Shown piece by piece: positions 51,342-60,403 of a stretch of DNA of 64,000 nucleotides (its first letter is position 1; every line of letters begins with the position of its first letter). The DNA comes from CALVGQ01 sp031551965 (GTDB lineage Bacteria > Bacillota_I > Bacilli_A > Erysipelotrichales > Erysipelotrichaceae). Both the position numbers and the translations under genes were made by a program. The stretch is from contig JAVBMW010000035.1 of assembly GCA_031551965.1 (NCBI GenBank), positions 1 to 64,000 of the forward strand, written 5' to 3'. The notes beneath the pieces are model-generated. The model did not search any database. It was not told the origin of the DNA and worked only from the letters and a program-made list of their open reading frames with translations.

Positions 51342-52042
51342 AAGAAAGAGACGTTATTATCGCTTGCGACTTTTCAAGTAAGGCTGAAACATTAGCATTC
51401 TTGGATCAATTCACTGAAGAAAAACCATTTGTTAAAATCGGGATGGAATTATTTTATGCAGAAGGACCATCGATCGTAACTGAAATCAAAGAAAGAGGAC
51501 ACAAGGTATTCCTTGATCTAAAGTTACATGATATTCCGAATACGGTTAAAAAAGCAATGAAAAATGTGGCGAAATTAAATGTCGATATGACCAATGTTCA
51601 TGCAGCAGGAACAATTGAAATGATGAAAGCTGCACAGGAAGCTATTGATGAAGTAGGTTCAAGTACATTGCTTATCGCTGTTACTCAATTAACGAGTACA
51701 AGTGAAGACAGAATGAAAGAAGAATTATGGATCGATCATTCAATTCAGGATACCGTAAAACATTATGCATTAAACACTGAAAAAGCAGGACTTGCAGGGG
51801 TTGTATGTAGTCCCCTTGAAGCAGGACTTGTACGTGATGTTTGCAGTGAAGATTTTATTACTGTTACACCAGGGATTCGCTTTGACGATGCAACAAAAGG
51901 AGATCAAGTTCGAGTAACGACGCCGAAACTAGCACGTGAAATTGGTTCTAATTATATTGTGGTAGGACGCCCAATTACGGGAGCACCCGATCCGATCTCA
52001 GCCTATCGTCGTTGTGTCAATGAATTTGTAAAGGGAGAATAA
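51338..52042 (+). CDS. pyrF: Orotidine 5'-phosphate decarboxylase
   Basis: The 234-residue enzyme has the active-site LDLKLHDIPNTV (Asp-Lys-x-x-Asp) and the phosphate-binding VGRPIT. It decarboxylates OMP to UMP. The stop overlaps the pyrE start by one base. Confidence 0.95.
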   Translation: MKERDVIIACDFSSKAETLAFLDQFTEEKPFVKIGMELFYAEGPSIVTEIKERGHKVFLDLKLHDIPNTVKKAMKNVAKLNVDMTNVHAAGTIEMMKAAQEAIDEVGSSTLLIAVTQLTSTSEDRMKEELWIDHSIQDTVKHYALNTEKAGLAGVVCSPLEAGLVRDVCSEDFITVTPGIRFDDATKGDQVRVTTPKLAREIGSNYIVVGRPITGAPDPISAYRRCVNEFVKGE

Positions 52043-52683
52043 TGATGAATACTGAAAAGAAAATTGCGAAACACTTACTTGATATCAAAGCCGTATTTTT
52101 AAGACCCAATGATCCATTTACTTGGGCAAGTGGTATTAAAAGTCCAATTTATTGTGACAATCGCTTAACCCTTTCCGATCCTTCAGTTCGAAATGACGTA
52201 GAACAAGCATTAGCGGATATCATCAAAGAACATTACCCACAGTGTGAAGCAGTCATGGGGACAAGCACGGCAGGAATTGCCCATGCAGCCCTTGTAGCTC
52301 AAATACTTAATTTACCGATGGGGTATGTACGTGCAAACGCTAAGGATCACGGACGCACCAACCAAATCGAAGGGAAGTGTGAACCAGGCACTAAAGTAGT
52401 CGTTGTCGAAGACTTGATCTCAACAGGTGGCAGTGTTATCGATGTCGTCAATGTCTTACGTGAAAACGGTGCAGAAGTGCTAGGCATTGCATCCATCTTT
52501 ACATATGGCATGAAAAAAGGTGTCATTCGATTAGAAGAGGCAAATGTTAAAAATGTATCTGCTTCTAATTTTGAAACCCTTATCGATGTCGCAGCAGAAA
52601 CTGGATATATTCAACAAGTTGATGTTGCTAAACTAAAAGCATTCCAAGCAAATCCTAGTGATGAAAGTTGGATATCAAAATAA
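52042..52683 (+). CDS. pyrE: Orotate phosphoribosyltransferase
   Basis: The 213-residue enzyme has the PRPP motif VVVVEDLISTGGS and the N-terminal FTWASGIKSPIYCDNR. It makes OMP from orotate and PRPP. ATG 52042 or 52045 could start it; GGGAG lies 7-10 bases upstream. It is the last gene of the operon, ahead of a terminator. Confidence 0.95.
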   Translation: MMNTEKKIAKHLLDIKAVFLRPNDPFTWASGIKSPIYCDNRLTLSDPSVRNDVEQALADIIKEHYPQCEAVMGTSTAGIAHAALVAQILNLPMGYVRANAKDHGRTNQIEGKCEPGTKVVVVEDLISTGGSVIDVVNVLRENGAEVLGIASIFTYGMKKGVIRLEEANVKNVSASNFETLIDVAAETGYIQQVDVAKLKAFQANPSDESWISK

Positions 52684-52691
52684 TAATGCTG

Positions 52692-52717
52692 AGGTGCTAA
52701 AAATGCACCTTTTTTTA
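52692..52717 (+). terminator. Terminator of the pyr operon
   Basis: A 6-bp stem (AGGTGC with GCACCT), a 7-base loop and eight Ts. Confidence 0.8.
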
Positions 52718-52727
52718 AAAAAACATA

Positions 52728-52776
52728 GTTTATCTCCAAATTAATATGAAAAAAAATGATTAATTTGGAGATAAAC
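52728..52776. repeat. Perfect 18-bp inverted repeat upstream of the DUF4143 ATPase
   Basis: GTTTATCTCCAAATTAAT (52728-52745) and its exact reverse complement (52759-52776) are separated by 13 A-rich bases. The right arm ends 5 bases before an extended -10 (TGATATAAT, 52778-52786). No T run follows, so it is not a terminator. It may be an operator, an RNA hairpin if transcribed, or the trace of a small mobile element. Confidence 0.8.
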
Positions 52777-52805
52777 GTGATATAATCGATTTAGAGGTGA
52801 TAAAT

Positions 52806-54131
52806 GTGTTTAGACGATATATGAAAGATTTAATTAGTTGGAAAAATAATTCGAAGCGTAAACCACTACTTTTGTATGGTGCTAGGCAAGTAGGAAAAAC
52901 TTATCTCATTAAAGAATTTGGAAAAAGTTACTATGAGAATACTATCTATGTCAACTTTGAAACAAATTTAATCGCAAAGGAAATTATTGAAACGGATATT
53001 GATCCCAAAAATATAATCAAACAATTAGAAATCATATTTAATCAAAGAATTTTAAAAGAAAAAACGTTAATCATTTTTGATGAAATTCAAGAAAATCCAA
53101 GAGCATTAACATCATTGAAATATTTTTATGAAAATGAGCCTGATTATCATATTATTGGAGCAGGCAGTTTATTGGGCGTTCATATAAAAAGAAAGAATTA
53201 TTCATTTCCAGTTGGAAAAGTAGATTCATTGACTATACATCCAATGGACTTTGAAGAGTTTTTAATTGTAACAGAAAATGAATTTTTAGTTGATGAAATT
53301 AAAAGATGCTTTCATTCTGATCAACAAATGAATAAACTGCTTCATGAAAAGGCATTAACTCTATATAATGACTATTTAACATTGGGAGGAATGCCAGAAG
53401 TGATTGATGTGTATCTAAAAGAAAATTCCATGATTTCGGCGATTGATATCCAGTCAAAAATAATAAGTGATTATAAAAATGATATTACTAAGTATGCGGA
53501 GTCAAATAATGAATCCAATAAAATCATCGCAACATTTGATTCGATACCAAATCAATTAGCGAAAGATAATAAAAAATTTCAGTATAAACTAGTAAAAAAA
53601 GGTGGATCAAGTTCGATTTTTGGTGATTCGATTCATTGGTTAGTAAATGCAGGAATTACTATGCAATGTTATAAAACAAAAATTGGGGTTCCTTTAAAAA
53701 TGTTTGAACAATTAGAATCATTTAAGCTATATATGAATGATGTAGGTTTACTAACAAATTTATCAAATTTTCCTATCTATCTAATTAATAATAGAGAAGC
53801 AGCTAATGAAATGATGATCGGTATGTTGACAGAAAACTATGTTGCATCAAATTTTAAATTTAATGGATTAAATTTGCATTATTGGCAAAGTGAATATGAT
53901 GCTAAAATTGATTTCATACTTCAATCAAAAAAAGGAAATATTATACCTGTAGAAGTGAAATCAAAAACAAATACACATTCAAGAAGTTTAAATAGCTATA
54001 TTAATGAATTTGAACCAAAATATTCGATTCGAATATCGCAAAAGAATTTTGGATTTGAAAATAACATAAAATCGGTTCCATTATATGCAGTGTTTTGTAT
54101 CACCGAAGATAGCTTGGATGATGTTGAATAG
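52806..54131 (+). CDS. ATP-binding protein with AAA_14 and DUF4143 domains
   Basis: I prefer GTG 52806, 6 bases after AGAGGTG; a GTG at 52797 overlaps that site. The 441-residue protein has Walker A GARQVGKTYL and Walker B IIFDEIQENPRAL, then a DUF4143 domain with a restriction-endonuclease-like fold (YWQSEYDAKIDFIL, VEVKSKTNTHSRSL). This widespread family is frequent in gut bacteria; its function is unsettled, with toxin or defence roles proposed. It breaks the usual tsf-pyrH linkage with the pyr operon. Confidence 0.85.
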   Translation: MFRRYMKDLISWKNNSKRKPLLLYGARQVGKTYLIKEFGKSYYENTIYVNFETNLIAKEIIETDIDPKNIIKQLEIIFNQRILKEKTLIIFDEIQENPRALTSLKYFYENEPDYHIIGAGSLLGVHIKRKNYSFPVGKVDSLTIHPMDFEEFLIVTENEFLVDEIKRCFHSDQQMNKLLHEKALTLYNDYLTLGGMPEVIDVYLKENSMISAIDIQSKIISDYKNDITKYAESNNESNKIIATFDSIPNQLAKDNKKFQYKLVKKGGSSSIFGDSIHWLVNAGITMQCYKTKIGVPLKMFEQLESFKLYMNDVGLLTNLSNFPIYLINNREAANEMMIGMLTENYVASNFKFNGLNLHYWQSEYDAKIDFILQSKKGNIIPVEVKSKTNTHSRSLNSYINEFEPKYSIRISQKNFGFENNIKSVPLYAVFCITEDSLDDVE

Positions 54132-54148
54132 ATTAAAAGTAAATTCTT

Positions 54149-54177
54149 AAAGGGTATGAAAATATCCTTTTTTTTGT
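54149..54177 (+). terminator. Terminator of the DUF4143 gene
   Basis: A 9-bp stem with one G-U pair (54149-54157 with 54162-54170) and a run of Ts. Confidence 0.8.
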
Positions 54178-54235
54178 AGGGCGGTTATGGTATGATAACT
54201 ATAGTAAAAAATTGTAAATAATGGAGGGTAAGCAA

Positions 54236-54943
54236 ATGTACAAACGTGTCTTATTGAAACTAAGCGGAGAAGCTCTGGCAGCTAACGGAAATAGTTTCGA
54301 CTCTGATATTTTAAAAAACTTGGCACTACAAATTAAAGAAGTACATGAACTAGGTGTTGAAATAGCGATCGTTGTTGGAGGAGGAAACTTCATCCGAGGT
54401 AAAATGGCTGAAGAATTAGGAATCGATCGGGTACAAGCAGACTATATGGGGATGCTTGGAACAATGATCAATGCACTTGCGATCCAAGGATCTCTTGAAC
54501 AAGTTGGTGTACCAACTCGTGTGCAAAGTGCAATCGAAATGAGTAAAATTGCAGAACCATTTATTGTACGAAGAGCGACTCGTCACTTAGAAAAAGAAAG
54601 AGTTGTCATCTTTGGAGCAGGAACTGGTAGTCCTTATTTCTCAACAGATACAACAGCAGCACTTCGTGCTTCAGAAATCAAAGCAGATGTAATATTGATG
54701 GCTAAAAATGGTGTTGATGGGGTATATACCGCTGATCCTAAAAAAGATCCAACTGCCGTTAAATATGAAACACTAACATTTATGGATTGTATCCAAAATG
54801 GACTTCAAGTTATGGATACAACTGCAACTTCAATGTGTATGGATAATGATATTGACCTTGTGGTGTTTAGTATGAATGAAACAGGCAATATTAAAAAAGC
54901 AGTATTACAAGAAAATATTGGTACAATTGTAAAGAGAGGATAA
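54236..54943 (+). CDS. pyrH: UMP kinase
   Basis: I start at ATG 54236 behind GGAGGG; an in-frame ATG at 54221 precedes that site. The 235-residue protein has LLKLSGEAL, VVGGGNFIRG and the ADVILMAKNGVDGVYTADP region of bacterial UMP kinases. It phosphorylates UMP to UDP, directly downstream in metabolism of the pyr operon, and heads the pyrH-frr-uppS-cdsA-dxr-rseP group. Confidence 0.95.
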   Translation: MYKRVLLKLSGEALAANGNSFDSDILKNLALQIKEVHELGVEIAIVVGGGNFIRGKMAEELGIDRVQADYMGMLGTMINALAIQGSLEQVGVPTRVQSAIEMSKIAEPFIVRRATRHLEKERVVIFGAGTGSPYFSTDTTAALRASEIKADVILMAKNGVDGVYTADPKKDPTAVKYETLTFMDCIQNGLQVMDTTATSMCMDNDIDLVVFSMNETGNIKKAVLQENIGTIVKRG

Positions 54944-54952
54944 ACAAGTACT

Positions 54953-55501
54953 ATGATGAATTTAATTTTAGATGAAACAAGAGAAAAAATGGAAAAAGCA
55001 CTTGTTGCGTTGAATAACAGTTTGGATACTGTTCGTACAGGACGCGCAAACACAAACTTAGTAAGTGGTGTTGAAGTTGATTATTATGGATCACCTACTC
55101 CACTAAATCAAATCGCAAGTATTTCAGTTCAAGAAGGTAAAATTATTGTGATCAAACCTTTTGATGCGAGTTCACTTAAGAACATTGAAAAAGCGATCAA
55201 TGCCTCTAATTTAGGATTACCTCCACAAAGTGATGGGACAGTAATCCGTTTATCTATGCCTGCATTAACTGGAGAAACTCGTAAAGCACTTTGTAAAGAT
55301 GTTGATAAATATGCTGAAAATGCTAAAGTTGCGATTCGTAATGTTCGTCGTGATGCGAATGAAACAGCGAAAAAAGAAGAATCTTTATCAGAAGATCTTG
55401 AAAAACAATGTTTAGAAAAAATACAAAAGTGTACAGATGAGTTTGTAAAAAAAGTCGATGAATTATCGGATGCGAAACAAAAAGAAATTATGACAATCTA
55501 A
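54953..55501 (+). CDS. frr: Ribosome recycling factor
   Basis: The 182-residue protein has the standard RRF sequence (SLDTVRTGRANTNLV, NVRRDANETAKK). With EF-G it splits post-termination ribosomes. The start is ATG 54953 or 54956; the ribosome site GAGAGG is rather far, so translation may be coupled to pyrH. Confidence 0.95.
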   Translation: MMNLILDETREKMEKALVALNNSLDTVRTGRANTNLVSGVEVDYYGSPTPLNQIASISVQEGKIIVIKPFDASSLKNIEKAINASNLGLPPQSDGTVIRLSMPALTGETRKALCKDVDKYAENAKVAIRNVRRDANETAKKEESLSEDLEKQCLEKIQKCTDEFVKKVDELSDAKQKEIMTI

Positions 55502-55528
55502 AAAACTCACTTAGGTGAGTTTTCTTGC
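55502..55528 (+). terminator. Hairpin between frr and uppS
   Basis: A perfect 9-bp stem (AAAACTCAC with GTGAGTTTT) and tetraloop TTAG, followed by a weak T tract; probably a partial terminator. Confidence 0.6.
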
Positions 55529-55540
55529 AAGAGGAGAACT

Positions 55541-56242
55541 ATGGAAAAAATCAAACATATCGCTATTATCATGGATGGAAATGGGCGCTGGGCTAAGGCA
55601 CAGGGAAAGGTAAGAACAGAAGGTCACTTTAAAGGTGTTGAAACGGTACGTGATATCGCTATTGCGGCTAATGAAAGAGGAATTGAAGCATTGACATTGT
55701 ATGCTTTTTCTACTGAAAACTGGAAAAGAAGTTCTGATGAAGTCAATTATTTAATGAATTTACCAGCTTTGTTTTTTAAACACTATCTTAAAGAATTAAT
55801 GGAAAAAGACATAAAAATAATGATGATGGGTGATATGGCACAATTACCTAAGGATACCGCAAAAGTTTTACAAAAAGCAATTGATCAAACTAAAAACAAC
55901 AAAGCCATGATTTTGAACTTTGCGATGAATTATGGATCAAGAAAAGAAATAGTTGATGCAGCCAATGCATATGCTAAAGATGTAATAAGCGGTAATACAA
56001 ATGAAGAGCTTACAGAAGCTAAATTTGAAGAGTATTTACTCACAAAAGATCTTCCACCTGTTGATATGTGTATTAGAACATCTAAAGAATACCGCATATC
56101 CAATTTCTTATTGTGGCAATTAGCTTATGCGGAATTGTTGTTTGTTGATGTTTTGTGGCCTGATTTTACCGCAACTCATTTAGATGAATGCATCGAAGAA
56201 TTTAAATCAAGAGATCGCCGTTTTGGAGGTGTGAAATCATGA
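55541..56242 (+). CDS. uppS: Undecaprenyl diphosphate synthase (isoprenyl transferase)
   Basis: The 233-residue cis-prenyltransferase has IIMDGNGRWAKAQG with the catalytic Asp, LTLYAFSTENW and SNFLLWQLAYAEL. It builds the C55 carrier lipid for wall synthesis. The usual RTSGE motif reads RTSKE here, a small deviation. It overlaps cdsA by 4 bases (ATGA). Confidence 0.93.
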   Translation: MEKIKHIAIIMDGNGRWAKAQGKVRTEGHFKGVETVRDIAIAANERGIEALTLYAFSTENWKRSSDEVNYLMNLPALFFKHYLKELMEKDIKIMMMGDMAQLPKDTAKVLQKAIDQTKNNKAMILNFAMNYGSRKEIVDAANAYAKDVISGNTNEELTEAKFEEYLLTKDLPPVDMCIRTSKEYRISNFLLWQLAYAELLFVDVLWPDFTATHLDECIEEFKSRDRRFGGVKS

Positions 56243-57033
56243 AAGAAAGATTAGTAACTGCAATTGTATTGATTCTTGCGGTTTTGCCTCCGCTGTGGTT
56301 TGGCGGGATTTTATTAGATATTTTAATTGCCGCATTTGTATGTATTGCATTGTATGAAATGATCACGGTATGTTATAAGAAATGCCCAGTACTTCTTTAT
56401 GTATTTTGTGCATTTTGGACAGTGCTTTTAACTCGTTTATCATTAAGTGCTTTATCGATTCATTTAACATTTATGATTTTATTTTTCTTTACGATACCTG
56501 TTTTTAAAGAAAAATTTAGTGTTGAAAATATTTCATACATTATGAGTATGATTTTAGTATTAGTTTTTACTGTAAAGGGAATTAAACTTGTATATGATTA
56601 TGATCGTTTGGTTATGATGTATATTTTAATTGCGACATATATGACAGATACAGGTGCTTATTTTGCGGGACGCTATTTTGGAAAACATAAGTTGAATGAA
56701 AGAATATCTCCAAAGAAAACAATTGAAGGTTCAATTGGAGGATATCTACTTGGAGCTATTACATCTTTTGTGTTTGGAGCAACCTTTGTATATCCAATGC
56801 TTAGTGTATGGTTTATTGGAATATTAAGTTTATTGATGCCAATATTTGGTCAAATCGGAGATTTAGCATTTAGTGCAATCAAACGTCACTTTAATGTGAA
56901 AGACTATGGATCGATTTTTCCTGGACATGGTGGTGTGCTTGATCGTATTGACTCCTTGATTTTTAATTTATTATTATTTTATGGAACAACACAAAGCATC
57001 ATTTATTTTATGACGCATATTTTTATGAGGTAG
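56239..57033 (+). CDS. cdsA: Phosphatidate cytidylyltransferase
   Basis: The 264-residue membrane protein has about seven spans and the family signature near the end (SAIKRHFNVKDYGSIFPGHG, then GVLDRIDSL). It makes CDP-diacylglycerol from CTP and phosphatidic acid. Confidence 0.93.
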   Translation: MKERLVTAIVLILAVLPPLWFGGILLDILIAAFVCIALYEMITVCYKKCPVLLYVFCAFWTVLLTRLSLSALSIHLTFMILFFFTIPVFKEKFSVENISYIMSMILVLVFTVKGIKLVYDYDRLVMMYILIATYMTDTGAYFAGRYFGKHKLNERISPKKTIEGSIGGYLLGAITSFVFGATFVYPMLSVWFIGILSLLMPIFGQIGDLAFSAIKRHFNVKDYGSIFPGHGGVLDRIDSLIFNLLLFYGTTQSIIYFMTHIFMR

Positions 57034-57036
57034 TTT

Positions 57037-58179
57037 ATGAAAAAAATTAATTTATTAGGTGCAAGTGGTTCCATTGGGATGCAAACATTAGATGTATGTC
57101 TTCAACATCCTGAAGAGTTTGAAATCGTAGCCTTTAGTGTTGGAAAAAATATTGACAATTGTATTGAAATATTAGGGAAAATACCAGTAGACTTGGTGTG
57201 CGTCAGTGAAAAGAAAGATGCGGATTATTTAAAAGAATATTTTCCAGATCTTAAAATCGTACATGGTGAGGAAGGGTTAATTGAAGTAGCGACTTATGAA
57301 AAAGGCGATATCTTAGTGAATGCCTTAGTCGGTTTTGTAGGATTAATACCAACTTTAAAAGCAATTGAAGCCAAAAAAGAAATTGCTTTAGCAAATAAAG
57401 AAACTTTAGTCGTTGGTGGAGAACTTGTCCTAGAAGCATGTAGAGAACACAATGTAAAATTAATACCGATCGATAGTGAACATTCAGCTATTTTTCAGGC
57501 ATTGCAAGGGAATAAAATTGAAAATGTGCATAAACTAATTATAACTGCATCAGGTGGTTCTTTTAGAAATAAATCAAGAGAAGAACTGAAAGATGTGACA
57601 GTTGAAGAAGCCCTTAATCATCCCAATTGGAAGATGGGACCAAAAATCACAATTGACAGTGCAACGATGATGAATAAAGGGTTTGAAGTAATTGAAGCTC
57701 ATTATTTGTTTGGGATCAATTACGATGATATTGAAGTAGTGATCCACCCTGAAAGTGTGATCCATTCAATGGTTGAGTATAAAGATCATGCGATCATGGC
57801 TCAACTTGGAACACCGGATATCCGTCTACCGATTCAATATGCATTAAGTGTTCCAAATCGTTTAAGCCTAAATGATGAATCAGTTGATTTTGTAAAGTTA
57901 AAACAACTTACATTTAAAGAAGCAGACTTTAATCGATATCCTTTACTTAAGCTTGCCTATGTCGTTGGAAAAAAAGCAGGTAATTTACCTGCGGTACTTA
58001 ATGGTGCCAATGAAATGGCAAATGAGTTATTTCGACAAGGTAAAATTAGTTTTATTGATATTGAGAAATTAGTTATTGAAGCATGTCATGCATGCACTTA
58101 TAAAGAAAAGGTTACACTTCAAGACTGTATTGAAGCGACTGAATGGTCGAAACAATTTGTCAAAGAGAGGACTAGATAA
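57037..58179 (+). CDS. dxr: 1-deoxy-D-xylulose 5-phosphate reductoisomerase
   Basis: The 380-residue enzyme has the NADPH motif LGASGSIGMQTLDV, the catalytic segment IPIDSEHSAIFQ and ASGGSF, and KMGPKITIDSATMMNKG. It makes MEP in the non-mevalonate isoprenoid route that supplies UppS. The start is 3 bases after cdsA. Confidence 0.95.
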   Translation: MKKINLLGASGSIGMQTLDVCLQHPEEFEIVAFSVGKNIDNCIEILGKIPVDLVCVSEKKDADYLKEYFPDLKIVHGEEGLIEVATYEKGDILVNALVGFVGLIPTLKAIEAKKEIALANKETLVVGGELVLEACREHNVKLIPIDSEHSAIFQALQGNKIENVHKLIITASGGSFRNKSREELKDVTVEEALNHPNWKMGPKITIDSATMMNKGFEVIEAHYLFGINYDDIEVVIHPESVIHSMVEYKDHAIMAQLGTPDIRLPIQYALSVPNRLSLNDESVDFVKLKQLTFKEADFNRYPLLKLAYVVGKKAGNLPAVLNGANEMANELFRQGKISFIDIEKLVIEACHACTYKEKVTLQDCIEATEWSKQFVKERTR

Positions 58180-58181
58180 AA

Positions 58182-59252
58182 ATGATGGGAATTGTTTATT
58201 TTGCATTACTATTAGGGATTATTGTCACGATCCATGAGGTTGGACACTTTGTAGCGGCAAAAAGTTTTGGCATTTACTGTGCAGAATTTTCAATTGGTAT
58301 GGGACCTAAGTTATTTGCGATTCAAGGTAAGGAAACAAAGTATACAATTCGTCTGTTGCCTTTTGGCGGTTATGTGGCGATGGCAGGGGATACTGAAAAT
58401 GCCCTTGAGCCAACGGTAGACGTTGAAACCTTACCAAAAGAGCGAACTTTAAAAGGAATCGCTCATTGGAAGCGGATCATTATTATGCTTGCGGGTATCT
58501 TGATGAATTTTGTGTTAGCATTCGTATTGTTTACCGGAATTATCATGAATGAAGGTATTTTAGTGACTAGCGATGTCGCTCAAATAGGTGGCATTTCAGA
58601 AAATAGCCCAGCGCATCTTGCAGGTTTTGAGCTGAATGATCGTATTGTAAAAGTAGAATATGAAGATGGTACTATCATTTTACCAACTACTTTTACTGAG
58701 CTAAGTAAAGGAAATGTTGGTCATGAACAAGAAGCACGCACTTATACATTGCTTCGCGATACAAAAGAAATCAGCATTACTGTAACTCCGGTTTTGGATG
58801 TTGAAAGAAACAGTTATTTAATTGGTATTCTAGCTCCAACAAAAATAGAAAAATTGGGTATTCTAGAATCCATTAAAATAAGTACAAATCAAATGTTTAC
58901 CATCGCTGGAATGATTGGGAAAAGTTTAATGGAACTGTTTACTGGAAAAAATTTAGATCAATTATCAGGACCAATCGGTATTTATACGGTGACTCAGGAA
59001 CAAGCATCCTTAGGACTGACTAATTATGTTTGGCTCATCGCTGTATTATCACTCAATGTAGGTATATTTAATGCGTTGCCACTTCCGATATTAGATGGTG
59101 GCCGTGCGATCATGGCAGTGATCGAAATTATTCGTGGGAAACCAGTTAGTGAAAAATTTGAACAGATCACAATGAGTGTAGGACTTGCGGCAATGATGTT
59201 ACTCATGGTTTTTGCGACATGGCAAGATATTGTACGATTATTTGTGAAATAA
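58182..59252 (+). CDS. rseP: Site-2 intramembrane metalloprotease RseP
   Basis: The 356-residue membrane protein has the zinc motif HEVGH in its first span, a PDZ domain at about 130-200 (GGISENSPAHLAGFELNDR) and the second motif LPILDGGRA near the C-terminus. It clips anti-sigma factors and leftover signal peptides within the membrane. Its place after dxr is conserved in Firmicutes. Confidence 0.94.
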   Translation: MMGIVYFALLLGIIVTIHEVGHFVAAKSFGIYCAEFSIGMGPKLFAIQGKETKYTIRLLPFGGYVAMAGDTENALEPTVDVETLPKERTLKGIAHWKRIIIMLAGILMNFVLAFVLFTGIIMNEGILVTSDVAQIGGISENSPAHLAGFELNDRIVKVEYEDGTIILPTTFTELSKGNVGHEQEARTYTLLRDTKEISITVTPVLDVERNSYLIGILAPTKIEKLGILESIKISTNQMFTIAGMIGKSLMELFTGKNLDQLSGPIGIYTVTQEQASLGLTNYVWLIAVLSLNVGIFNALPLPILDGGRAIMAVIEIIRGKPVSEKFEQITMSVGLAAMMLLMVFATWQDIVRLFVK

Positions 59253-59268
59253 GAAAGAGGAAAAGTAA

Positions 59269-60282
59269 ATGAAGAAAACGATCTTAGTAACTGGGGGAAC
59301 TGGTTACATTGGCAGCCACACATCAGTTGAACTTATCAAATCAGGTTATGAAGTTGTAATAATGGACAATCTATACAATTCCAGTATTGATGTTTTGGAT
59401 CATATTAAAACTATCACAGGGGTTAAACCTAAATTTTATGAAGTAGATTTACTTGATAAAGCAGGAATGAATAAAATGTTTGATGAAAATCATTTTGATG
59501 CAGTGATTCATTTTGCAGGATATAAAGCAGTAGGTGAATCAGTGGAAATTCCTTTAACTTATTATCAAAATAATATCGCAGGTTCATTAAATTTATATGA
59601 AGTCATGAAAGCTCATAATTGTAAAAATTTAGTGTTCAGTTCTAGTGCCACTGTTTATGGAAATCCAAAACGAGTGCCTATCGAAGAAGATTTTGAATTA
59701 AGCACTACTAATCCTTATGGAACTACAAAACTATTCAATGAACAAATTCTGACTGATTTATGTTTTTCGGATAAAGATTTCAGCGTGATCTTACTTCGAT
59801 ATTTCAATCCAATCGGAGCTCATGAATCTGGTCTGATCGGTGAAAAACCAAATGGCATTCCAAATAACTTACTACCTTATATTGCTCAAGTAGCAACAGG
59901 TCAACGCGACTATCTACGTGTTTGGGGTAATGATTACGATACAGTGGATGGAACTGGGGTTCGTGATTATATCCATGTAGTTGACCTCGCAAAAGGTCAT
60001 ACTTGTGCAGTAGAGTACATCATGAATCATAAAGGGGTTGAGCAAGTAAACCTTGGAACTGGTAATGGTTATTCTGTGCTTCAAGTAAAAGATGCCTTCG
60101 CTAAAGCGTGTGGTAAAGAAATTGCCTATCAAATCATGGAACGTCGTGCAGGAGATATCGCAACTTGTTACGCAGATACAAAAAAAGCAAAAGAATTACT
60201 TGGCTGGACTGCTGAATTTGGAATTGACAGAATGTGTCAAGATTCTTGGAACTTCCAAAAGAAAAGCACAGGTTTAGAATAA
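59269..60282 (+). CDS. galE: UDP-glucose 4-epimerase
   Basis: The 337-residue short-chain dehydrogenase-like enzyme has the NAD motif VTGGTGYIGSHT, FSSSATVYGNP and the catalytic PYGTTK (Tyr-x-x-x-Lys). It interconverts UDP-glucose and UDP-galactose. It follows rseP by 16 bases behind AAGAGG and ends in a terminator, so it may be co-transcribed with the rseP group. Confidence 0.93.
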   Translation: MKKTILVTGGTGYIGSHTSVELIKSGYEVVIMDNLYNSSIDVLDHIKTITGVKPKFYEVDLLDKAGMNKMFDENHFDAVIHFAGYKAVGESVEIPLTYYQNNIAGSLNLYEVMKAHNCKNLVFSSSATVYGNPKRVPIEEDFELSTTNPYGTTKLFNEQILTDLCFSDKDFSVILLRYFNPIGAHESGLIGEKPNGIPNNLLPYIAQVATGQRDYLRVWGNDYDTVDGTGVRDYIHVVDLAKGHTCAVEYIMNHKGVEQVNLGTGNGYSVLQVKDAFAKACGKEIAYQIMERRAGDIATCYADTKKAKELLGWTAEFGIDRMCQDSWNFQKKSTGLE

Positions 60283-60288
60283 GATATG

Positions 60289-60317
60289 AAACTCTCATTG
60301 ATTTGAGAGTTTTTTGT
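60289..60317 (+). terminator. Terminator of galE
   Basis: A perfect 9-bp stem (AAACTCTCA with TGAGAGTTT), a 6-base loop and a T run. Confidence 0.85.
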
Positions 60318-60320
60318 TCA

Positions 60321-60363
60321 TTCGACAAAATTCGACAAAGAAAAGTAGAAAATAAGATATACT
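60321..60363 (+). promoter_or_regulatory. Tandem Spo0A-like boxes over a promoter
   Basis: TTCGACA occurs at 60321-60327 and again at 60331-60337, one helical turn apart and in the same direction. Both match the Spo0A (0A) box exactly. A TATACT (60358-60363) lies downstream, so the boxes cover the -35 region, as at Spo0A-activated SigA promoters. Whether the organism has Spo0A cannot be seen here. Confidence 0.5.
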
Positions 60364-60403
60364 TCATTTATGAGAGAATGTTTACATTTTGAGTAGGTGA
60401 AAT

